DNA of 55,110 nucleotides from Rhizonema sp. PD37 (GTDB lineage: Bacteria; Cyanobacteriota; Cyanobacteriia; Cyanobacteriales; Nostocaceae), in assembly GCA_029379215.1 (NCBI GenBank), contig JAQYWO010000018.1:1-55110 (forward strand), in the 5' to 3' direction. The notes beneath the pieces were generated by a model. The model saw nothing but the letters and a program-made list of their open reading frames with translations. It made no database searches and had not been told where the DNA came from. The position numbers and the translations under genes were made by a program. Of this stretch, positions 1 through 9,237 are shown one piece after another (within the stretch, counting starts at the first letter, position 1; the number at the start of each line of letters is the position of its first letter).

Positions 1-728
1 GGATTGACTAAACAAGTCTCTTGACCACCAGGAACTGGGGTACAAAATTCCTGAACTGTAGGCGCAATATCCACTACAGTTAGTTTATATTCTTTATTAT
101 CTTTAGTTAAAATTGACAGCGATCGCTTCTGAATAGGTAAAGCTTGAATCCAACTCTCGCGCTGTTTACTTTCTAGGGATTCTGCATTTCTAAAAGGACT
201 GTTAGCAGCAGTTTCTATCCACACCTGTGAGGTGATTCCTGGTTTAGTAAATAGCGGTGCATCAGTAATCCAAACAACTGATTGCCGCTTGAGCGGTTGA
301 TTTTTTATGAGGCGATTTTGATTTATTTGTGCAATACCTTGATAAATTTTTAATTCAGCTCGTTGAATATCTGTACCATACAGACTTGTGTCAGCTTTTG
401 AAGGTATCTTTTCTAATATTTTGTCAATATTTTCTTTACTTTTACTACTAAGGTATAAAGGTTCTCCCAAAGGATTTGTCTCTGATACAACTTTACCTAA
501 ATTTATATCTTGAGCAAAAGGAACAATATAGACAGAATCTCCTGGCTTTAGGCTATCTTCAATTATCTGACGTAAGCGGATATGACCTTCATCATTCAAT
601 CCCACGCTTTCCGTTATATCAATTGCTAATACAATATCTCGTCCCCCACCAAAAACGGAAACTAGATCTAAGCCGATTTTTTGTACAGAATTTATTGGTT
701 GTCCTGAAGTAATTCTTGTTGTTGTCAC
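1..728 (-). CDS. VWA-like domain protein, 3' part cut by window edge
   Basis: An open reverse-strand frame begins with GTG at 728-726, directly after an in-frame TAA, and runs off the left edge without a stop, giving at least 242 residues. About 30 residues in, a hydrophobic strand ends in D-I-T-E-S (after DIVLAID), resembling the DxSxS metal-binding (MIDAS) motif of von Willebrand factor A domains with Thr in place of the first Ser. A helix and the strand DSVYIVPFA follow, as in VWA folds. No signal peptide or membrane segment is visible in this part. The start is inferred: GTG is the first possible codon after the stop, and no strong ribosome site was seen. VWA proteins bind protein ligands through a metal ion; the specific role here cannot be told. 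The missing C-terminus could carry another domain. Confidence 0.6.
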   Translation of the reverse strand, partial: MTTTRITSGQPINSVQKIGLDLVSVFGGGRDIVLAIDITESVGLNDEGHIRLRQIIEDSLKPGDSVYIVPFAQDINLGKVVSETNPLGEPLYLSSKSKENIDKILEKIPSKADTSLYGTDIQRAELKIYQGIAQINQNRLIKNQPLKRQSVVWITDAPLFTKPGITSQVWIETAANSPFRNAESLESKQRESWIQALPIQKRSLSILTKDNKEYKLTVVDIAPTVQEFCTPVPGGQETCLVN

Positions 729-1124
729 AAATTAGATGTCCTATCAAATAGTCTATAAGACTTCTTACATAAGTTGCATAAGTAATTTTGCGGGAATAAA
801 CTAAAATATGTTTAGCTCCCCAATGCAAGCGGGGGGTTGGGGGGATCACAAAAGTGCAACTTCACATAGTGATTTTTGTGAATGTACGAATTTTTTCTTT
901 GGGACTGCCCTCCGCCTTTCTTTTGCAAAGATAATTAAAGCTTTTACTGATAATATGTAGGCTCCAGTATACCATTGGTAACACCCGGAGGACAGTAACA
1001 ATTCGTCAATAAGTAATAGTGCTTAAATATTTCTCAAAAATAGGGAAAAACTTTGGCAGTTTAATGGTTATGGGACTTTATTAAATGGCAGACTTATAAT
1101 TCCAACCTTGAGAATTCTCTTCTT

Positions 1125-1223
1125 TGTGGTGCTGACTTAACTGGTGCAACACTAAATGGGGTTCGTCTTTTGGGAGCTAATTTAAGAGGCGCAAAAGGAA
1201 TCAGTAAAATAAGAGCCAAGTAG
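1125..1223 (+). pseudogene. Pentapeptide-repeat gene remnant
   Basis: A short open stretch reads C-GADLT-GATLN-GVRLL-GANLR-GAKG and then stops at TAG (1221-1223). The A(D/N)LxG five-residue periodicity is that of pentapeptide-repeat proteins. The same frame is closed upstream by a TAA near 1060 and no start fits, so this looks like the tail of a decayed gene rather than a working one. An intact family member lies at 13945-14313. Confidence 0.55.
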
Positions 1224-1370
1224 ATTGGGATAGGTTCTATTGAATCACCTGTGAGGCTTGAAAGTAATCAAATTTACAACTGGCTAATACATGCAGCTTA
1301 AGGAAAAGTTAATTTTCATGAATAAATATAAATGCATCTTGAAGTAAAAATAATCTGTTTAAGAGTTATC

Positions 1371-1487
1371 TTATGAAAGTTTTACGACTAACTCGGTGCG
1401 TGCAGAAACATTAAGTTTCTGAAAAATTCGCTTTAGAGCTTGTTTGACCGAGTTGTGAGTAATCCATAACTCAGTACCGATCTGCGC
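1371..1487 (-). pseudogene. LuxR/NarL-type HTH C-terminal remnant
   Basis: On the reverse strand, 38 codons between a TGA (1490-1488) and a TAA (1373-1371) encode the second half of a LuxR/GerE helix-turn-helix. Recognisable parts are the recognition-helix pattern T-H-N-S-V-K and the conserved tail RIFQKLNVSARTEL. The first half of the domain and any receiver or sensor domain are missing because of the in-frame stop. It is the 3' end of a decayed response-regulator-type gene. Confidence 0.6.
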
Positions 1488-1608
1488 TCAACTTGTTACG
1501 AATAATAACAAAATATATCGTAAGATTAAATTAAGAGCCCTGCTCTGATGAGAGGAATGAACGTGTAATCTTTGGGTTTAGCCTGAGGGGAGTAGATCAA
1601 ATTATCAA

Positions 1609-2256
1609 ATGAGTCAAATTGTCTGGATTGCAAGGCACGCTAACCGTCTCGATTTCGTAAATCCTGATTGGTTTCTCACCGCAGAACGACGCTACGATTC
1701 ACCTTTGTCTGAAGATGGTTTTGTACAAGCAAAGCAATTGGCCAACCGTTTGAAGGGAGAAAAAATTTCTCATATTTTCGCTTCACCCTTCCTCCGAACA
1801 GTACAAACAGCAAATGCAGTCGCAGAAGTTCTTGATTTGCCGATTAAACTGGAAACAGGTTTGAGCGAATGGCTGAATATAACCTGGATGACTGAAGAAC
1901 CAGTAAAACTCTCAACTTCAGCAATAGCCAAATTATTTCCTAGAGTTGATAGAAGCTACACTCCATGTGTAGCGGCTAACTATCCTGAAACGTACCAGCA
2001 GATGCAAGAACGTTCAGGCCAAACTGCTAGATGTTTAGTCACTGAATTCTCACCTGAGAATATCCTTTTAGTAGGACATGGCGCATCTGTCTTGGGAGCG
2101 ACAATCGGATTGGTAGGTGAGATTGCCAGAACACAAGTGAAGGCTTCGTTGTGTTCCTTAGTGAAAGTTGTGCGTCAACATCCAGAGTGGTTACTAGAAT
2201 TAAAGGGAGATACCTCCCATTTAACGGAGGTAGAGGAAGTGATTCGGTTTAATTAA
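1609..2256 (+). CDS. Histidine phosphatase family protein
   Basis: A 215-residue protein of the histidine phosphatase (phosphoglycerate mutase-like) superfamily. The N-terminal strand VWIARHAN carries the RH catalytic signature, here RHAN rather than the usual RHG. It is followed by the family pattern PLSEDGFVQAKQLA and then ASPFLRTVQTA, whose Arg helps bind phosphate. The second catalytic His is in LVGHGAS near residue 160. Length is normal for a single-domain member and there is no signal peptide, so it should act in the cytoplasm. The fold and phosphohistidine chemistry are known for the family; the substrate cannot be read from sequence, and such proteins range from sugar phosphatases to SixA-type protein phosphatases. 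It stands alone, about 115 bp before glucokinase on the same strand. Co-transcription with glucokinase is possible but unproven. Confidence 0.85.
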   Translation: MSQIVWIARHANRLDFVNPDWFLTAERRYDSPLSEDGFVQAKQLANRLKGEKISHIFASPFLRTVQTANAVAEVLDLPIKLETGLSEWLNITWMTEEPVKLSTSAIAKLFPRVDRSYTPCVAANYPETYQQMQERSGQTARCLVTEFSPENILLVGHGASVLGATIGLVGEIARTQVKASLCSLVKVVRQHPEWLLELKGDTSHLTEVEEVIRFN

Positions 2257-2370
2257 ATTTAGTACGGTTAATGGTTAAATGGTTAATTGTTAATGGTAGA
2301 TCTGAAAAAGCATTAACCATCAATTAATAACCTGACAAGCATCAACCAATAACTAGTAACCATCAACTTT

Positions 2371-3393
2371 ATGTTATTATTAGCAGGAGATATCGGCGGT
2401 ACAAAAACCATTTTACGCCTGGTTGAGAAATCAGAGGGACCTGGTTTACACACTGTTTATGAAGAAAAGTACCGAAGTGGTGATTATCCAGATTTGGTAC
2501 CAATGGTACATGAGTTTTTAGCAAAAGCAAACGCACCGACGCCACAAAAAGCTTGTTTTGCGATCGCTGGTCCTGTCGTGAATAATACTGCCAAACTGAC
2601 TAATTTAGTTTGGTTCCTCGACACTGAACGTTTACAACAAGAACTCGGAATCGCCCATATCTCTCTCATTAATGATTTTGCGGCAGTAGGCTATGGCATT
2701 TTGGGTTTAGATGTGCTAGACTTACAAGCTTTACAAACTGGCAAACTTAATCCCCAAGCTCCTATTGCCATTATTGGTGCGGGAACTGGATTGGGACAAG
2801 GATTTTTAGTCAAGCAGGAATCTAGCTATCAAGTCTTTCCTACAGAAGGCGGACATGTTGACTTTGCCCCCCGTACTGAGCTTGAGTTCCAGTTGATGAA
2901 ATACCTGCTAGATAAACATGATATCCAACGGGTGTCTGTTGAACGGGTTGTGTCAGGCATGGGAATTGTCGCCATTTATCAATTTCTACGCGATCGCTCC
3001 TTTGCCCCAGAATCACCAGAAATTGCTAAAGTCGTGAGAACCTGGGAACAAGAAGCGGGACGGCAAGAGAAAAGTGTCGATCCTGGAGCGATGATTGGAA
3101 GTGCGGCAGTCGAAAAAAGCGATCGCCTCTCGGAAAAAACCATGGAACTATTTTTAGAAGCTTACGGTGCCGAAGCGGGAAATCTGGCACTAAAGCTTCT
3201 GCCTTACGGTGGTTTATACATAGCTGGCGGCATTGCTCCCAAAATACTTCCATTGATTCAAGAAGGTAGATTCCTGTTAAATTTCTCTCAAAAAGGCAGG
3301 ATGCGGAGTCTTTTAGAAGATATCCCTGTATATATTATCCTCAATCATCATGTAGGGCTAATAGGTGCTGCTGTTGCTGCTAGTAGGTTATAA
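2371..3393 (+). CDS. glk: Glucokinase
   Basis: A 340-residue bacterial-type glucokinase (ATP plus glucose to glucose-6-phosphate). The N-terminal phosphate-binding loop is LLAGDIGGTKT, followed by the sugar-binding segment around ISLINDFAAVGYG. A second glycine-rich loop IIGAGTGLGQG and the signature TEGGHVDFAPR place it in the Glk family (PF02685) rather than among ROK kinases. A third glycine-rich segment, GLYIAGGIAPK, lies near residue 285. Length is typical. In cyanobacteria the enzyme feeds external or stored glucose into glycolysis and the oxidative pentose phosphate pathway. The 115-bp gap upstream is full of imperfect TTAATGGTTA repeats in both orientations (2265-2330), a common intergenic filler. 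The ATG at 2371 is preceded by no strong Shine-Dalgarno sequence. Confidence 0.93.
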   Translation: MLLLAGDIGGTKTILRLVEKSEGPGLHTVYEEKYRSGDYPDLVPMVHEFLAKANAPTPQKACFAIAGPVVNNTAKLTNLVWFLDTERLQQELGIAHISLINDFAAVGYGILGLDVLDLQALQTGKLNPQAPIAIIGAGTGLGQGFLVKQESSYQVFPTEGGHVDFAPRTELEFQLMKYLLDKHDIQRVSVERVVSGMGIVAIYQFLRDRSFAPESPEIAKVVRTWEQEAGRQEKSVDPGAMIGSAAVEKSDRLSEKTMELFLEAYGAEAGNLALKLLPYGGLYIAGGIAPKILPLIQEGRFLLNFSQKGRMRSLLEDIPVYIILNHHVGLIGAAVAASRL

Positions 3394-3437
3394 CACTAGC
3401 AGTATCAGTAACATCTGCAGGTATAACAGCCAAAAGT

Positions 3438-4037
3438 ATGACAATCAGGAGTTTTTTGCCACTCATTGCTGTAATGGTATTGAGTGGCATTACAGCAGTC
3501 GAGGCGCGTCAACCTAAACCGCCAGTTTCTCAACTCAAAGCCACAGTTTCCCAACCAGTGCAGCCAACATGGAAAATATTTACAGCCCCAGACGGACGCT
3601 TCACTGTTTTAATGCCGGGGATACCGAAAATGGTGACTCAAACGCAAAAAACCTACATGGGAAAAATTGACTTACAAGTCTTTGTCGCTCAACCTCCCAA
3701 GCAGCAAGTTGCTTATGTGGTAACTTATAATGACTTTCCTGATAGTTATGGTCAAATCGTGAACCCTCAAGTAGTTCTGAAAAATGCTCAGTACATGGCG
3801 TTGAAAACTACGCAAAGTCGTTTAATCAGTCAGCGCAATATTCGTTCCTCAAATAATCATCCCGGTAGAGAAATTGTTTACATAAATACTGGAGGTAAAA
3901 TCACGAAAGACCGGATGTATTTTGCCGATGGACGTTTGTATCAAGTCATGGTTATCATAACTAAAAAGCAGGAACAGACTTTATCTCATACCATTACAGG
4001 TTATTTAAATTCTTTTAATGTTGTTTTAAAGCCATAG
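3438..4037 (+). CDS. Secreted protein of unknown function
   Basis: A 199-residue protein beginning with a clear signal peptide: a basic start, the hydrophobic run FLPLIAVMVLSGITAV, and a probable cleavage near VEA-RQ. A Pro/Gln-rich linker follows, then a compact domain opening with FTAPDGRFTVLMPGIPK. That opening recurs in small exported cyanobacterial proteins of unknown function. No catalytic motif or lipobox Cys was found. It lies 44 bp downstream of glucokinase on the same strand, so the two may share a transcript, but a functional link is not evident. The start is the first ATG and gives a proper signal peptide. Confidence 0.7.
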   Translation: MTIRSFLPLIAVMVLSGITAVEARQPKPPVSQLKATVSQPVQPTWKIFTAPDGRFTVLMPGIPKMVTQTQKTYMGKIDLQVFVAQPPKQQVAYVVTYNDFPDSYGQIVNPQVVLKNAQYMALKTTQSRLISQRNIRSSNNHPGREIVYINTGGKITKDRMYFADGRLYQVMVIITKKQEQTLSHTITGYLNSFNVVLKP

Positions 4038-4500
4038 TTTTTTAAAAAAGCAGGGATGATCCATCTTCTGAAAAAACAAAATGGTTTCTTTCATCCATAA
4101 CTGGCGATCGCCTATAATCAGCTTCTGTCACTTTCATCGTATTTCTCGTGATGTACACATGAGATACATCTTTTTTGTTTTTCATCGATTTGGGGGCTTG
4201 TGACTCGATTGGCAGAGGGAAAATAAATTATTCCCTTCTGCACTTCCCGCCTCTGCCTTTCTTTGGTCAATTCGTCCAAAGTCGGCCCCGCCTTAGAGGA
4301 TCTTTGAAAAGTCGGCAATTGAGCCTTAAGTGAGACTCACTCTTCGCGAGCGCAAATCTCAAAACCCAGATTCTCAAAGTAGCAGTTTCTCGGTAGGCTT
4401 GGTAGTAAAACACACGCTTTTAGACTTTTCAAACACCCTCTTATTTCTCACCACAGCAAGAGCCAGTACAGAATTGAATGGGAGGCTTACAACCTCAAAG
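4038..4500. other. Intergenic, no supported gene
   Basis: Short open frames exist on both strands here, but none has a recognisable domain, a good ribosome site or protein-like composition. A small inverted repeat (gatgta ... tacatc, about 4150-4171) is visible. The interval separates a forward gene from the convergent porin gene and shows no clear U-run terminator. Confidence 0.4.
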
Positions 4501-6192
4501 CTAAAAGGTGAAGGTGGTGCGGATTAAACCCACAGCTGTTGTGTCGTTATTGCGGTTGCCTTCAGGGTTAAACAAGACAAATCCGCCTGGAGTAATGCTG
4601 ATATTATCCGTAATTTGAAAGCGATAATAAGCTTCCAAGTGATAGGGATTGGTCCTATTGTTAGGAAGAGTGGCCGCACCACTAGCATCAACTCGATAGA
4701 TCGGTTGTCCAAACAGAATTCCCCCGCTGTTGCCTTTCTTGAGTAGATCATTAAAATGAAGTCCTGCCATCCAAGTAATCAGGGTTGTGGAAGCACTGGG
4801 ACCACCATCATTATTGACGAAGAAAGCAGCGCCATATCCACTAAAGGCAATTTTCGGAGAAAAACGCCAGGTGGCAGTGCCACCAACCGAATTGACGTGG
4901 ATATCTTGAGTCGCTGGAACCCCAAAGAGAGTTCCAACATCAGCATTCCCCAACCCTGTACCCAGGAAGTTAATTTCGTGGTGACTGTTGGCATAGTTGA
5001 GAGCAAGGTCGATATTTTTGTTAGGCTTGAAGCCCAGTTGTGCCTCAGCAACTGTACTACCGTTAAAGAAGCCCGCACCTAGTGGTGTGCCAGGAAAGCC
5101 GCGATCGCCTGGAAGGTTGGCAGCGACACTGCCATACAAAGCTCGCAAATCCACATTTTTAGAAATGCTCCAGATGAAGCCTGCAGCAGATGCTTGACCG
5201 CTTTCAGAAGTGCCACCTGATACACGCGCTACAGGGTTTACGCCTGCAAACCGAGAAACGGCTTCTTGCCCTTCATCGTAAAAGGGAGTGAGGCCAAATC
5301 CTGCATCTGTTGTTTCAGCTGCAGGTCCAGCAAACAGGGTGAGACTTTTAGCCACCGGAAAGACGTAAAGCAGCTTATATAGCTGAACTGAGTTGGAACT
5401 TTTCGTAGATAAGTCTCTAGGATCGAGCCCAGGAAATTGAGGTTCAAAACTTAGCCGGGCTTCGCTAGCACTTAGTCCCAGAGGATCTGCCAAGCCTAAA
5501 GCACCGCCAATGCTTTGAGTTCCACCTCCAAGATTATAAGCTTGTAACCCAGTAATCAGTAAATCTTTACCTGTAAAGCTAGTATTGAGATTCAATCGAA
5601 CTCGATCAACTAAGATGATATTAGGATCTCTTGTATTAGGCGCTCCTCCTGTGGCACCAACTGCCGAAATAATTGCCTCACCTTTCAGTTTTGTCGTTGT
5701 GGAGAACTGATTAGCTTCCAGTTCAGCTGTGCGAGCTTCTAGAACATCCACACGACCCCGCAGGGTGGTAAGTTCTGATGAGAATTCTGTCTGTAGTCTT
5801 TGGAGGGTATTGAGATCTGCCTTTGTGACTAAGTCAGCTGTTCCCGTGGCAATCAGTTCATTGACGCGATTTAAGCAAGCGTTCAAACCAGCAGCAAATT
5901 CATACCGCGTGAGCGATCGATTACCACGGTATGTGCGATCTGGATAACCGACTATGCAACCATAGCGCTCTACTAGAGATTGCAGCGCTTGAAACGCCCA
6001 GTCTGTTGGTTGCACATCTGAAAGTTGAGATACGGAGGTTTCCGGGCTTGGTTGTTGACTTAAAAGAAACGATCTCCCCTGCAAGTCAGTCGTTGTTTCC
6101 GCATTAGCAGGCTTTGTTAATAAAGGTAACGAATTCATCAGTAAGCATAGGAAACCTGCTCCAGCAGCAGAAGCTAATGGATATTTGCTCAT
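4501..6192 (-). CDS. SLH-domain OprB-type (iron-uptake-like) porin
   Basis: A 563-residue outer-membrane protein. Residues 1-31 form a signal peptide ending PANA-E. An S-layer-homology segment follows (about 55-120: VQPTDWAFQALQSLVERYG, then GYPDRTYRGNRSLTRYEFA), which in cyanobacterial porins anchors the barrel to peptidoglycan-linked polymer. A coiled coil (about 120-160) contains LQTEFSSELTTLRGRVDVLE. The rest is a beta barrel of the OprB/carbohydrate-selective porin family ending in aromatic-terminal ...LIRTTFTF, as outer-membrane barrels do. Close relatives are commonly annotated as iron uptake porins; the substrate here is an inference. The gene is monocistronic and preceded by 700 bp of non-coding DNA, suggesting its own promoter. 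Confidence 0.9.
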   Translation of the reverse strand: MSKYPLASAAGAGFLCLLMNSLPLLTKPANAETTTDLQGRSFLLSQQPSPETSVSQLSDVQPTDWAFQALQSLVERYGCIVGYPDRTYRGNRSLTRYEFAAGLNACLNRVNELIATGTADLVTKADLNTLQRLQTEFSSELTTLRGRVDVLEARTAELEANQFSTTTKLKGEAIISAVGATGGAPNTRDPNIILVDRVRLNLNTSFTGKDLLITGLQAYNLGGGTQSIGGALGLADPLGLSASEARLSFEPQFPGLDPRDLSTKSSNSVQLYKLLYVFPVAKSLTLFAGPAAETTDAGFGLTPFYDEGQEAVSRFAGVNPVARVSGGTSESGQASAAGFIWSISKNVDLRALYGSVAANLPGDRGFPGTPLGAGFFNGSTVAEAQLGFKPNKNIDLALNYANSHHEINFLGTGLGNADVGTLFGVPATQDIHVNSVGGTATWRFSPKIAFSGYGAAFFVNNDGGPSASTTLITWMAGLHFNDLLKKGNSGGILFGQPIYRVDASGAATLPNNRTNPYHLEAYYRFQITDNISITPGGFVLFNPEGNRNNDTTAVGLIRTTFTF

Positions 6193-6924
6193 CGAAAGTC
6201 CTCACACAACAAATTTTAAAGTTGGCTAAGTTAGGTAGATGTCAATCAACGCAACACTTTTAAACACAGTCATGACTATTACGGGTACTGTCAACTAAAG
6301 CCAGACCCAATAATATAAAGTGTTTCCTCGCCTGTAACCTACCTGTATGAGGTTGGTGAGGAAATTAATGCGATTGTTTTTGACTGCAACTGTTATGTCT
6401 ATAAAATTAGATTACAAGATATTGAGTACTAAATGACATTTTAAAAAGCTGTTGATGATATAAGTCTTATAAATCAAATTTAAATTTTGTTTGTTAACAT
6501 TGACGCTGTGTCTGTTTACCCATAAAATCATGATGGCGTCCGCATCTGTTAAAATTCTTCTGTTGACAGTGCGAAGGCGCAAATAGTACTTGCCAATGCG
6601 CCACATCCCTTTAGTGGAGCGGTGATGATTCTCAAAAAAGCACTCGTCTTAAAACTACCGAGATTAAACCTGATTCTCCTCAAAAATCTGGTTTAACCGT
6701 ACTATTGAAACTCTGGATTCCTCTGTAAGTGAAAAGTTCGGGCTTTTGTAGGCGTTAGCCTGTTCGTTTTTAATAAAGGGTATTTTGATACAGAATTGGT
6801 ATTATGTTATATGTACAAATCTAGATCAACTCGAAATACCATCAGACGTGCAGTCGGAACAAGCTGACAACGCTTGAAGTGCGATCGCTCCAAGGCAACC
6901 ACTTCAAGGTATCGCGTTGAACAC
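6193..6924. other. Long intergenic region upstream of porin
   Basis: No gene is supported. A 10-bp imperfect stem, 6323-6332 (tttcctcgcc) with 6355-6364 (ggtgaggaaa), could form a hairpin in a forward transcript with one G-U pair. A HIP1 octamer lies near 6882. The porin promoter should be in the first 200 bp, but no confident -10/-35 pair was chosen. Confidence 0.4.
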
Positions 6925-7179
6925 TTATTGTGTCACTTGAGTTGTGAGGATTGAATCTTTTTGCTGTTTGTGATTTTTAACACTTTCCAACGCGATTTGA
7001 GACATTTCAGTAGCCAAGATAGTCAATACAATCGCATCATCAATTTCGCCTACTGCAGGAATAGTGTTGATGGGGCTAACCAACCACAGAAAAGTACCAC
7101 CAATAATCCACCACCGATATTTGGAGCTACGTAGAGCATTACGATACAGACTATAAACTAATTTGATTGGGTTAAACAT
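6925..7179 (-). CDS. YkvA-like (DUF1232) small membrane protein
   Basis: An 84-residue protein. After a short basic start (SLYRNALRSSKYRWW) comes the hydrophobic segment WIIGGTFLWLVSPINTIPAV and then GEIDDAIVLTILATEM. The pattern (L)xSPIDxIPxxx-G-xxDD is the hallmark of YkvA/DUF1232 proteins; here it reads SPINTIPAVGEIDDA, with Asn replacing the usual first Asp. Family members are small integral membrane proteins of unknown function. It has its own start ATG at 7179 and no close same-strand partner; the next reverse gene begins about 230 bp upstream. Confidence 0.75.
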   Translation of the reverse strand: MFNPIKLVYSLYRNALRSSKYRWWIIGGTFLWLVSPINTIPAVGEIDDAIVLTILATEMSQIALESVKNHKQQKDSILTTQVTQ

Positions 7180-7409
7180 GAGCTACTTTTTTACGAAATC
7201 TTGATCATCAGCGATCTTGCTGCTGTGTTTTGCTCACATAGATTGGTGGATAACCCTCCATAATTATGTGGATTAGTGAATTTAGGGTTTTTATTTTTCC
7301 TGTGCTGAGTTTAGTTACGTTATCAAATAATATTTGTTTAAAGTAAATTCGTGATTATTTTCCGCTAATAAGAGCAGATTTTTATCTTATAACTATAAGT
7401 ATAATTATT

Positions 7410-7814
7410 TCACTCCTGCCTTGCTAGAAAGGCTACACTCGAAGAAATGACTTCCGCAATATCTAGGGGATCGAGTAAATAAATTTTGGCTAACACTTCT
7501 TTCTTAATCCGTTCAGAAGCCGGACTTTTTCTGTCTTTTACTTCCTCTGATTGTCTTTTTTCTAAACCTTGACGGTAAGCTGATAGAGAAATTTCCCCTT
7601 TCAAATAAACTTGTAGCGATCTGTTGTTACCACCGCTCAGCTTTGCTAATTGCCGAAAGTTTTTGGAATCAGCTTCAGGAATAGTTTTACTCTTCAGCCA
7701 TCGATATATTGTTGATATATCTACGCCAATAGCTTCAGCCAAAGCAGTTTGAGTCCAACCTTCTTGTAATAGCTGTTCAATCAACTGAGTCAGTCGATTT
7801 TGGTATTCCTGCAT
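7410..7814 (-). CDS. Helix-turn-helix DNA-binding protein
   Basis: A small protein with an N-terminal helix-turn-helix at about residues 8-45: LTQLIEQLLQEGWTQTALAE followed by AIGVDISTIYRWLKSKTIPEA. A basic C-terminal half contains KRQSEEVKDRKSPASERIKK. The frame is open to an ATG at 7862, but GGAG lies 8 bases before the internal ATG at 7814, and the 16 extra residues do not look conserved, so 7814 was chosen (134 residues). It is probably a transcriptional regulator or copy-control-type protein. It is divergent from the 8284 gene, another DNA-binding-type protein, across 470 bp of AT-rich DNA, where both promoters should lie. The target is unknown. Confidence 0.65.
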   Translation of the reverse strand: MQEYQNRLTQLIEQLLQEGWTQTALAEAIGVDISTIYRWLKSKTIPEADSKNFRQLAKLSGGNNRSLQVYLKGEISLSAYRQGLEKRQSEEVKDRKSPASERIKKEVLAKIYLLDPLDIAEVISSSVAFLARQE

Positions 7815-8283
7815 ATTAGAAGCTCCGGTCTGAGCTGTTAAAAAAGTTACTCTAGCGCTCATACTTGTATAAACTACTCTAGCTTTGACTCCGCCGTGTC
7901 CTAACGTGACGCAAAAGGCGCAGTTAGAAATAAACTTTGTCGAGTCTAATTAATCATTCTCTTTAATTAATTTAAGACAAAAACCTCACATTTACAAGGA
8001 TTGTAACTATAAGAGCCTACCCTTCAGTTGCTCCAAGAGAGGAAGAACTTACCAGAGGAATTGTGCAAACCATAATTAAAATAGCATTTCTGTATTTTTG
8101 AATACAAAATGTATTTTTTAAGAAATATTAAGTAATTATGTCATCTTTATTGCATTATGCAAAGCTTAGTATTGCACGGTGCAAATCTAACTTGGCATGT
8201 ACAAAAGTATTCATTAATAACGCACTTAAGTACACTTCAGGTCATGAAAGAGTTTCAACGTTGTCGTCTGAGAAAACATATCA
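7815..8283. other. AT-rich divergent intergenic region
   Basis: About 470 bp lie between two divergent DNA-binding-protein genes. No gene is seen. The stretch is notably AT-rich (for example 8090-8160) and is the likely site of both promoters and of autoregulation, though no clear palindromic operator was identified. Confidence 0.35.
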
Positions 8284-9237
8284 ATGTCATCCTCTAACTC
8301 TACTGTAGATTTAAATACACCTCTACTCACTCCTATTCGCGATAGTGAACAAGTTGCGTTAGATAAGAACTGTAAGCAAGACAAGACAGCATGTCAAACG
8401 CTGTTGATTAGAGAAGATCGACTCAGCCTAGCTGAAGCACTAGAACTAAGGAGCTTAGAAACCCGAGTAGAACTTGGTTTGAAAGCTTTTTGGGAGATAG
8501 GACAAGCCCTAAGTCAGATTCGAGATCAACGTCTTTATCGGGCAAACTACAAAACATTTGAAGAATATTGCATGACTCGCTGGGAAATGTCTCGGCGTTC
8601 AGCTTATCAGTTGATCGGCGCTGCCATGGTGGTAGAAAATGTGCGCAATTGCGCACAAATTCTTCCCCTCAATGAAGCTCAAGCCCGTCCTCTGACAGCA
8701 CTTTCTCCTGAACAACAACGAGAAGCTTGGAAGACAGCGGTTTCTACGGCTCCAAGTGGCAAAGTGACATCTGTTCACGTTGCTCAAGTTGCTAAAGAAT
8801 ATTACAAAGCTAGTTTGCCTTCTACGCCCAGAAACAAAGACACTCTTGAGGTACAAAGGCAATCCACTCAAAACTCTACTGAATCAGTCCAGTGTTGCTG
8901 GAATTGCTTTCATTGCAGCCGAGAGTTTGTAGATGATCTCCAAAATTTCTATTGTTACGAGTTGGGGAAATTGAACTTCATTGACAAAGACGGTTATCAA
9001 CGGGGGCAAACATGCGAACTGTGGACTGAGCGCGGGACAGACTTAGATAAGATTAAAAAGACTAGGCTACCATTACAAGAAACCTTCACCCTAACTGTAC
9101 AGCTTCCCGCCTACTTGCAACCAGAAATGCAAGACGCAGCTAGAGAATCTGGCTTGGTTATGGTGGACTGGGTAGCATCCGTGTTAGAACAGGCAGTTTT
9201 CAGTCGTCATGCTGCTCAAAGTAAGCATATTCGTTAA
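8284..9237 (+). CDS. Mobile-element-type DNA-binding protein with Cys cluster
   Basis: A 317-residue protein of the type found on plasmids, phages and integrative elements. The N-terminal region (about 45-130) has the pattern LGLKAFWEIGQALSQIRD, then a helix-turn-helix-like core FEEYCMTRWEMSRRSAYQLI. This matches a widespread family with the consensus TFEdYCxxRWgmsRxxAYqLI. The middle (about 198-245) is Cys-rich: CWNCFHC, then C at about 222 and C at about 240 (GQTCELW), which could bind zinc or an Fe-S cluster. The C-terminus LTVQLPAYLQPEMQDAARES resembles a ribbon-helix-helix-type segment. No helicase, integrase or nuclease motif is present. It sits divergent from another HTH gene (7410-7814), suggesting a relic regulatory module of a mobile element. 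Function beyond DNA binding is not assigned. Confidence 0.65.
   Translation: MSSSNSTVDLNTPLLTPIRDSEQVALDKNCKQDKTACQTLLIREDRLSLAEALELRSLETRVELGLKAFWEIGQALSQIRDQRLYRANYKTFEEYCMTRWEMSRRSAYQLIGAAMVVENVRNCAQILPLNEAQARPLTALSPEQQREAWKTAVSTAPSGKVTSVHVAQVAKEYYKASLPSTPRNKDTLEVQRQSTQNSTESVQCCWNCFHCSREFVDDLQNFYCYELGKLNFIDKDGYQRGQTCELWTERGTDLDKIKKTRLPLQETFTLTVQLPAYLQPEMQDAARESGLVMVDWVASVLEQAVFSRHAAQSKHIR

Larger units (their letters stand above)
729..1608. other. 880-bp gene-free stretch with gene debris
   Basis: Apart from the two remnants listed separately (1125-1223 and 1371-1487), no convincing gene is visible. At about 815-845 there is a G-rich run (gcggggggttgggggg), a sequence type often dispersed in intergenic DNA of filamentous cyanobacteria. 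A purine-rich GAGGGGAG at 1586-1593 may serve the next gene, though it lies rather far from its ATG. Confidence 0.5.

Noticed and set aside
4118..4527. Short frames on both strands between the secreted protein and porin genes
   Set aside because: No ribosome site or motif; the forward one overlaps the porin 3' end.
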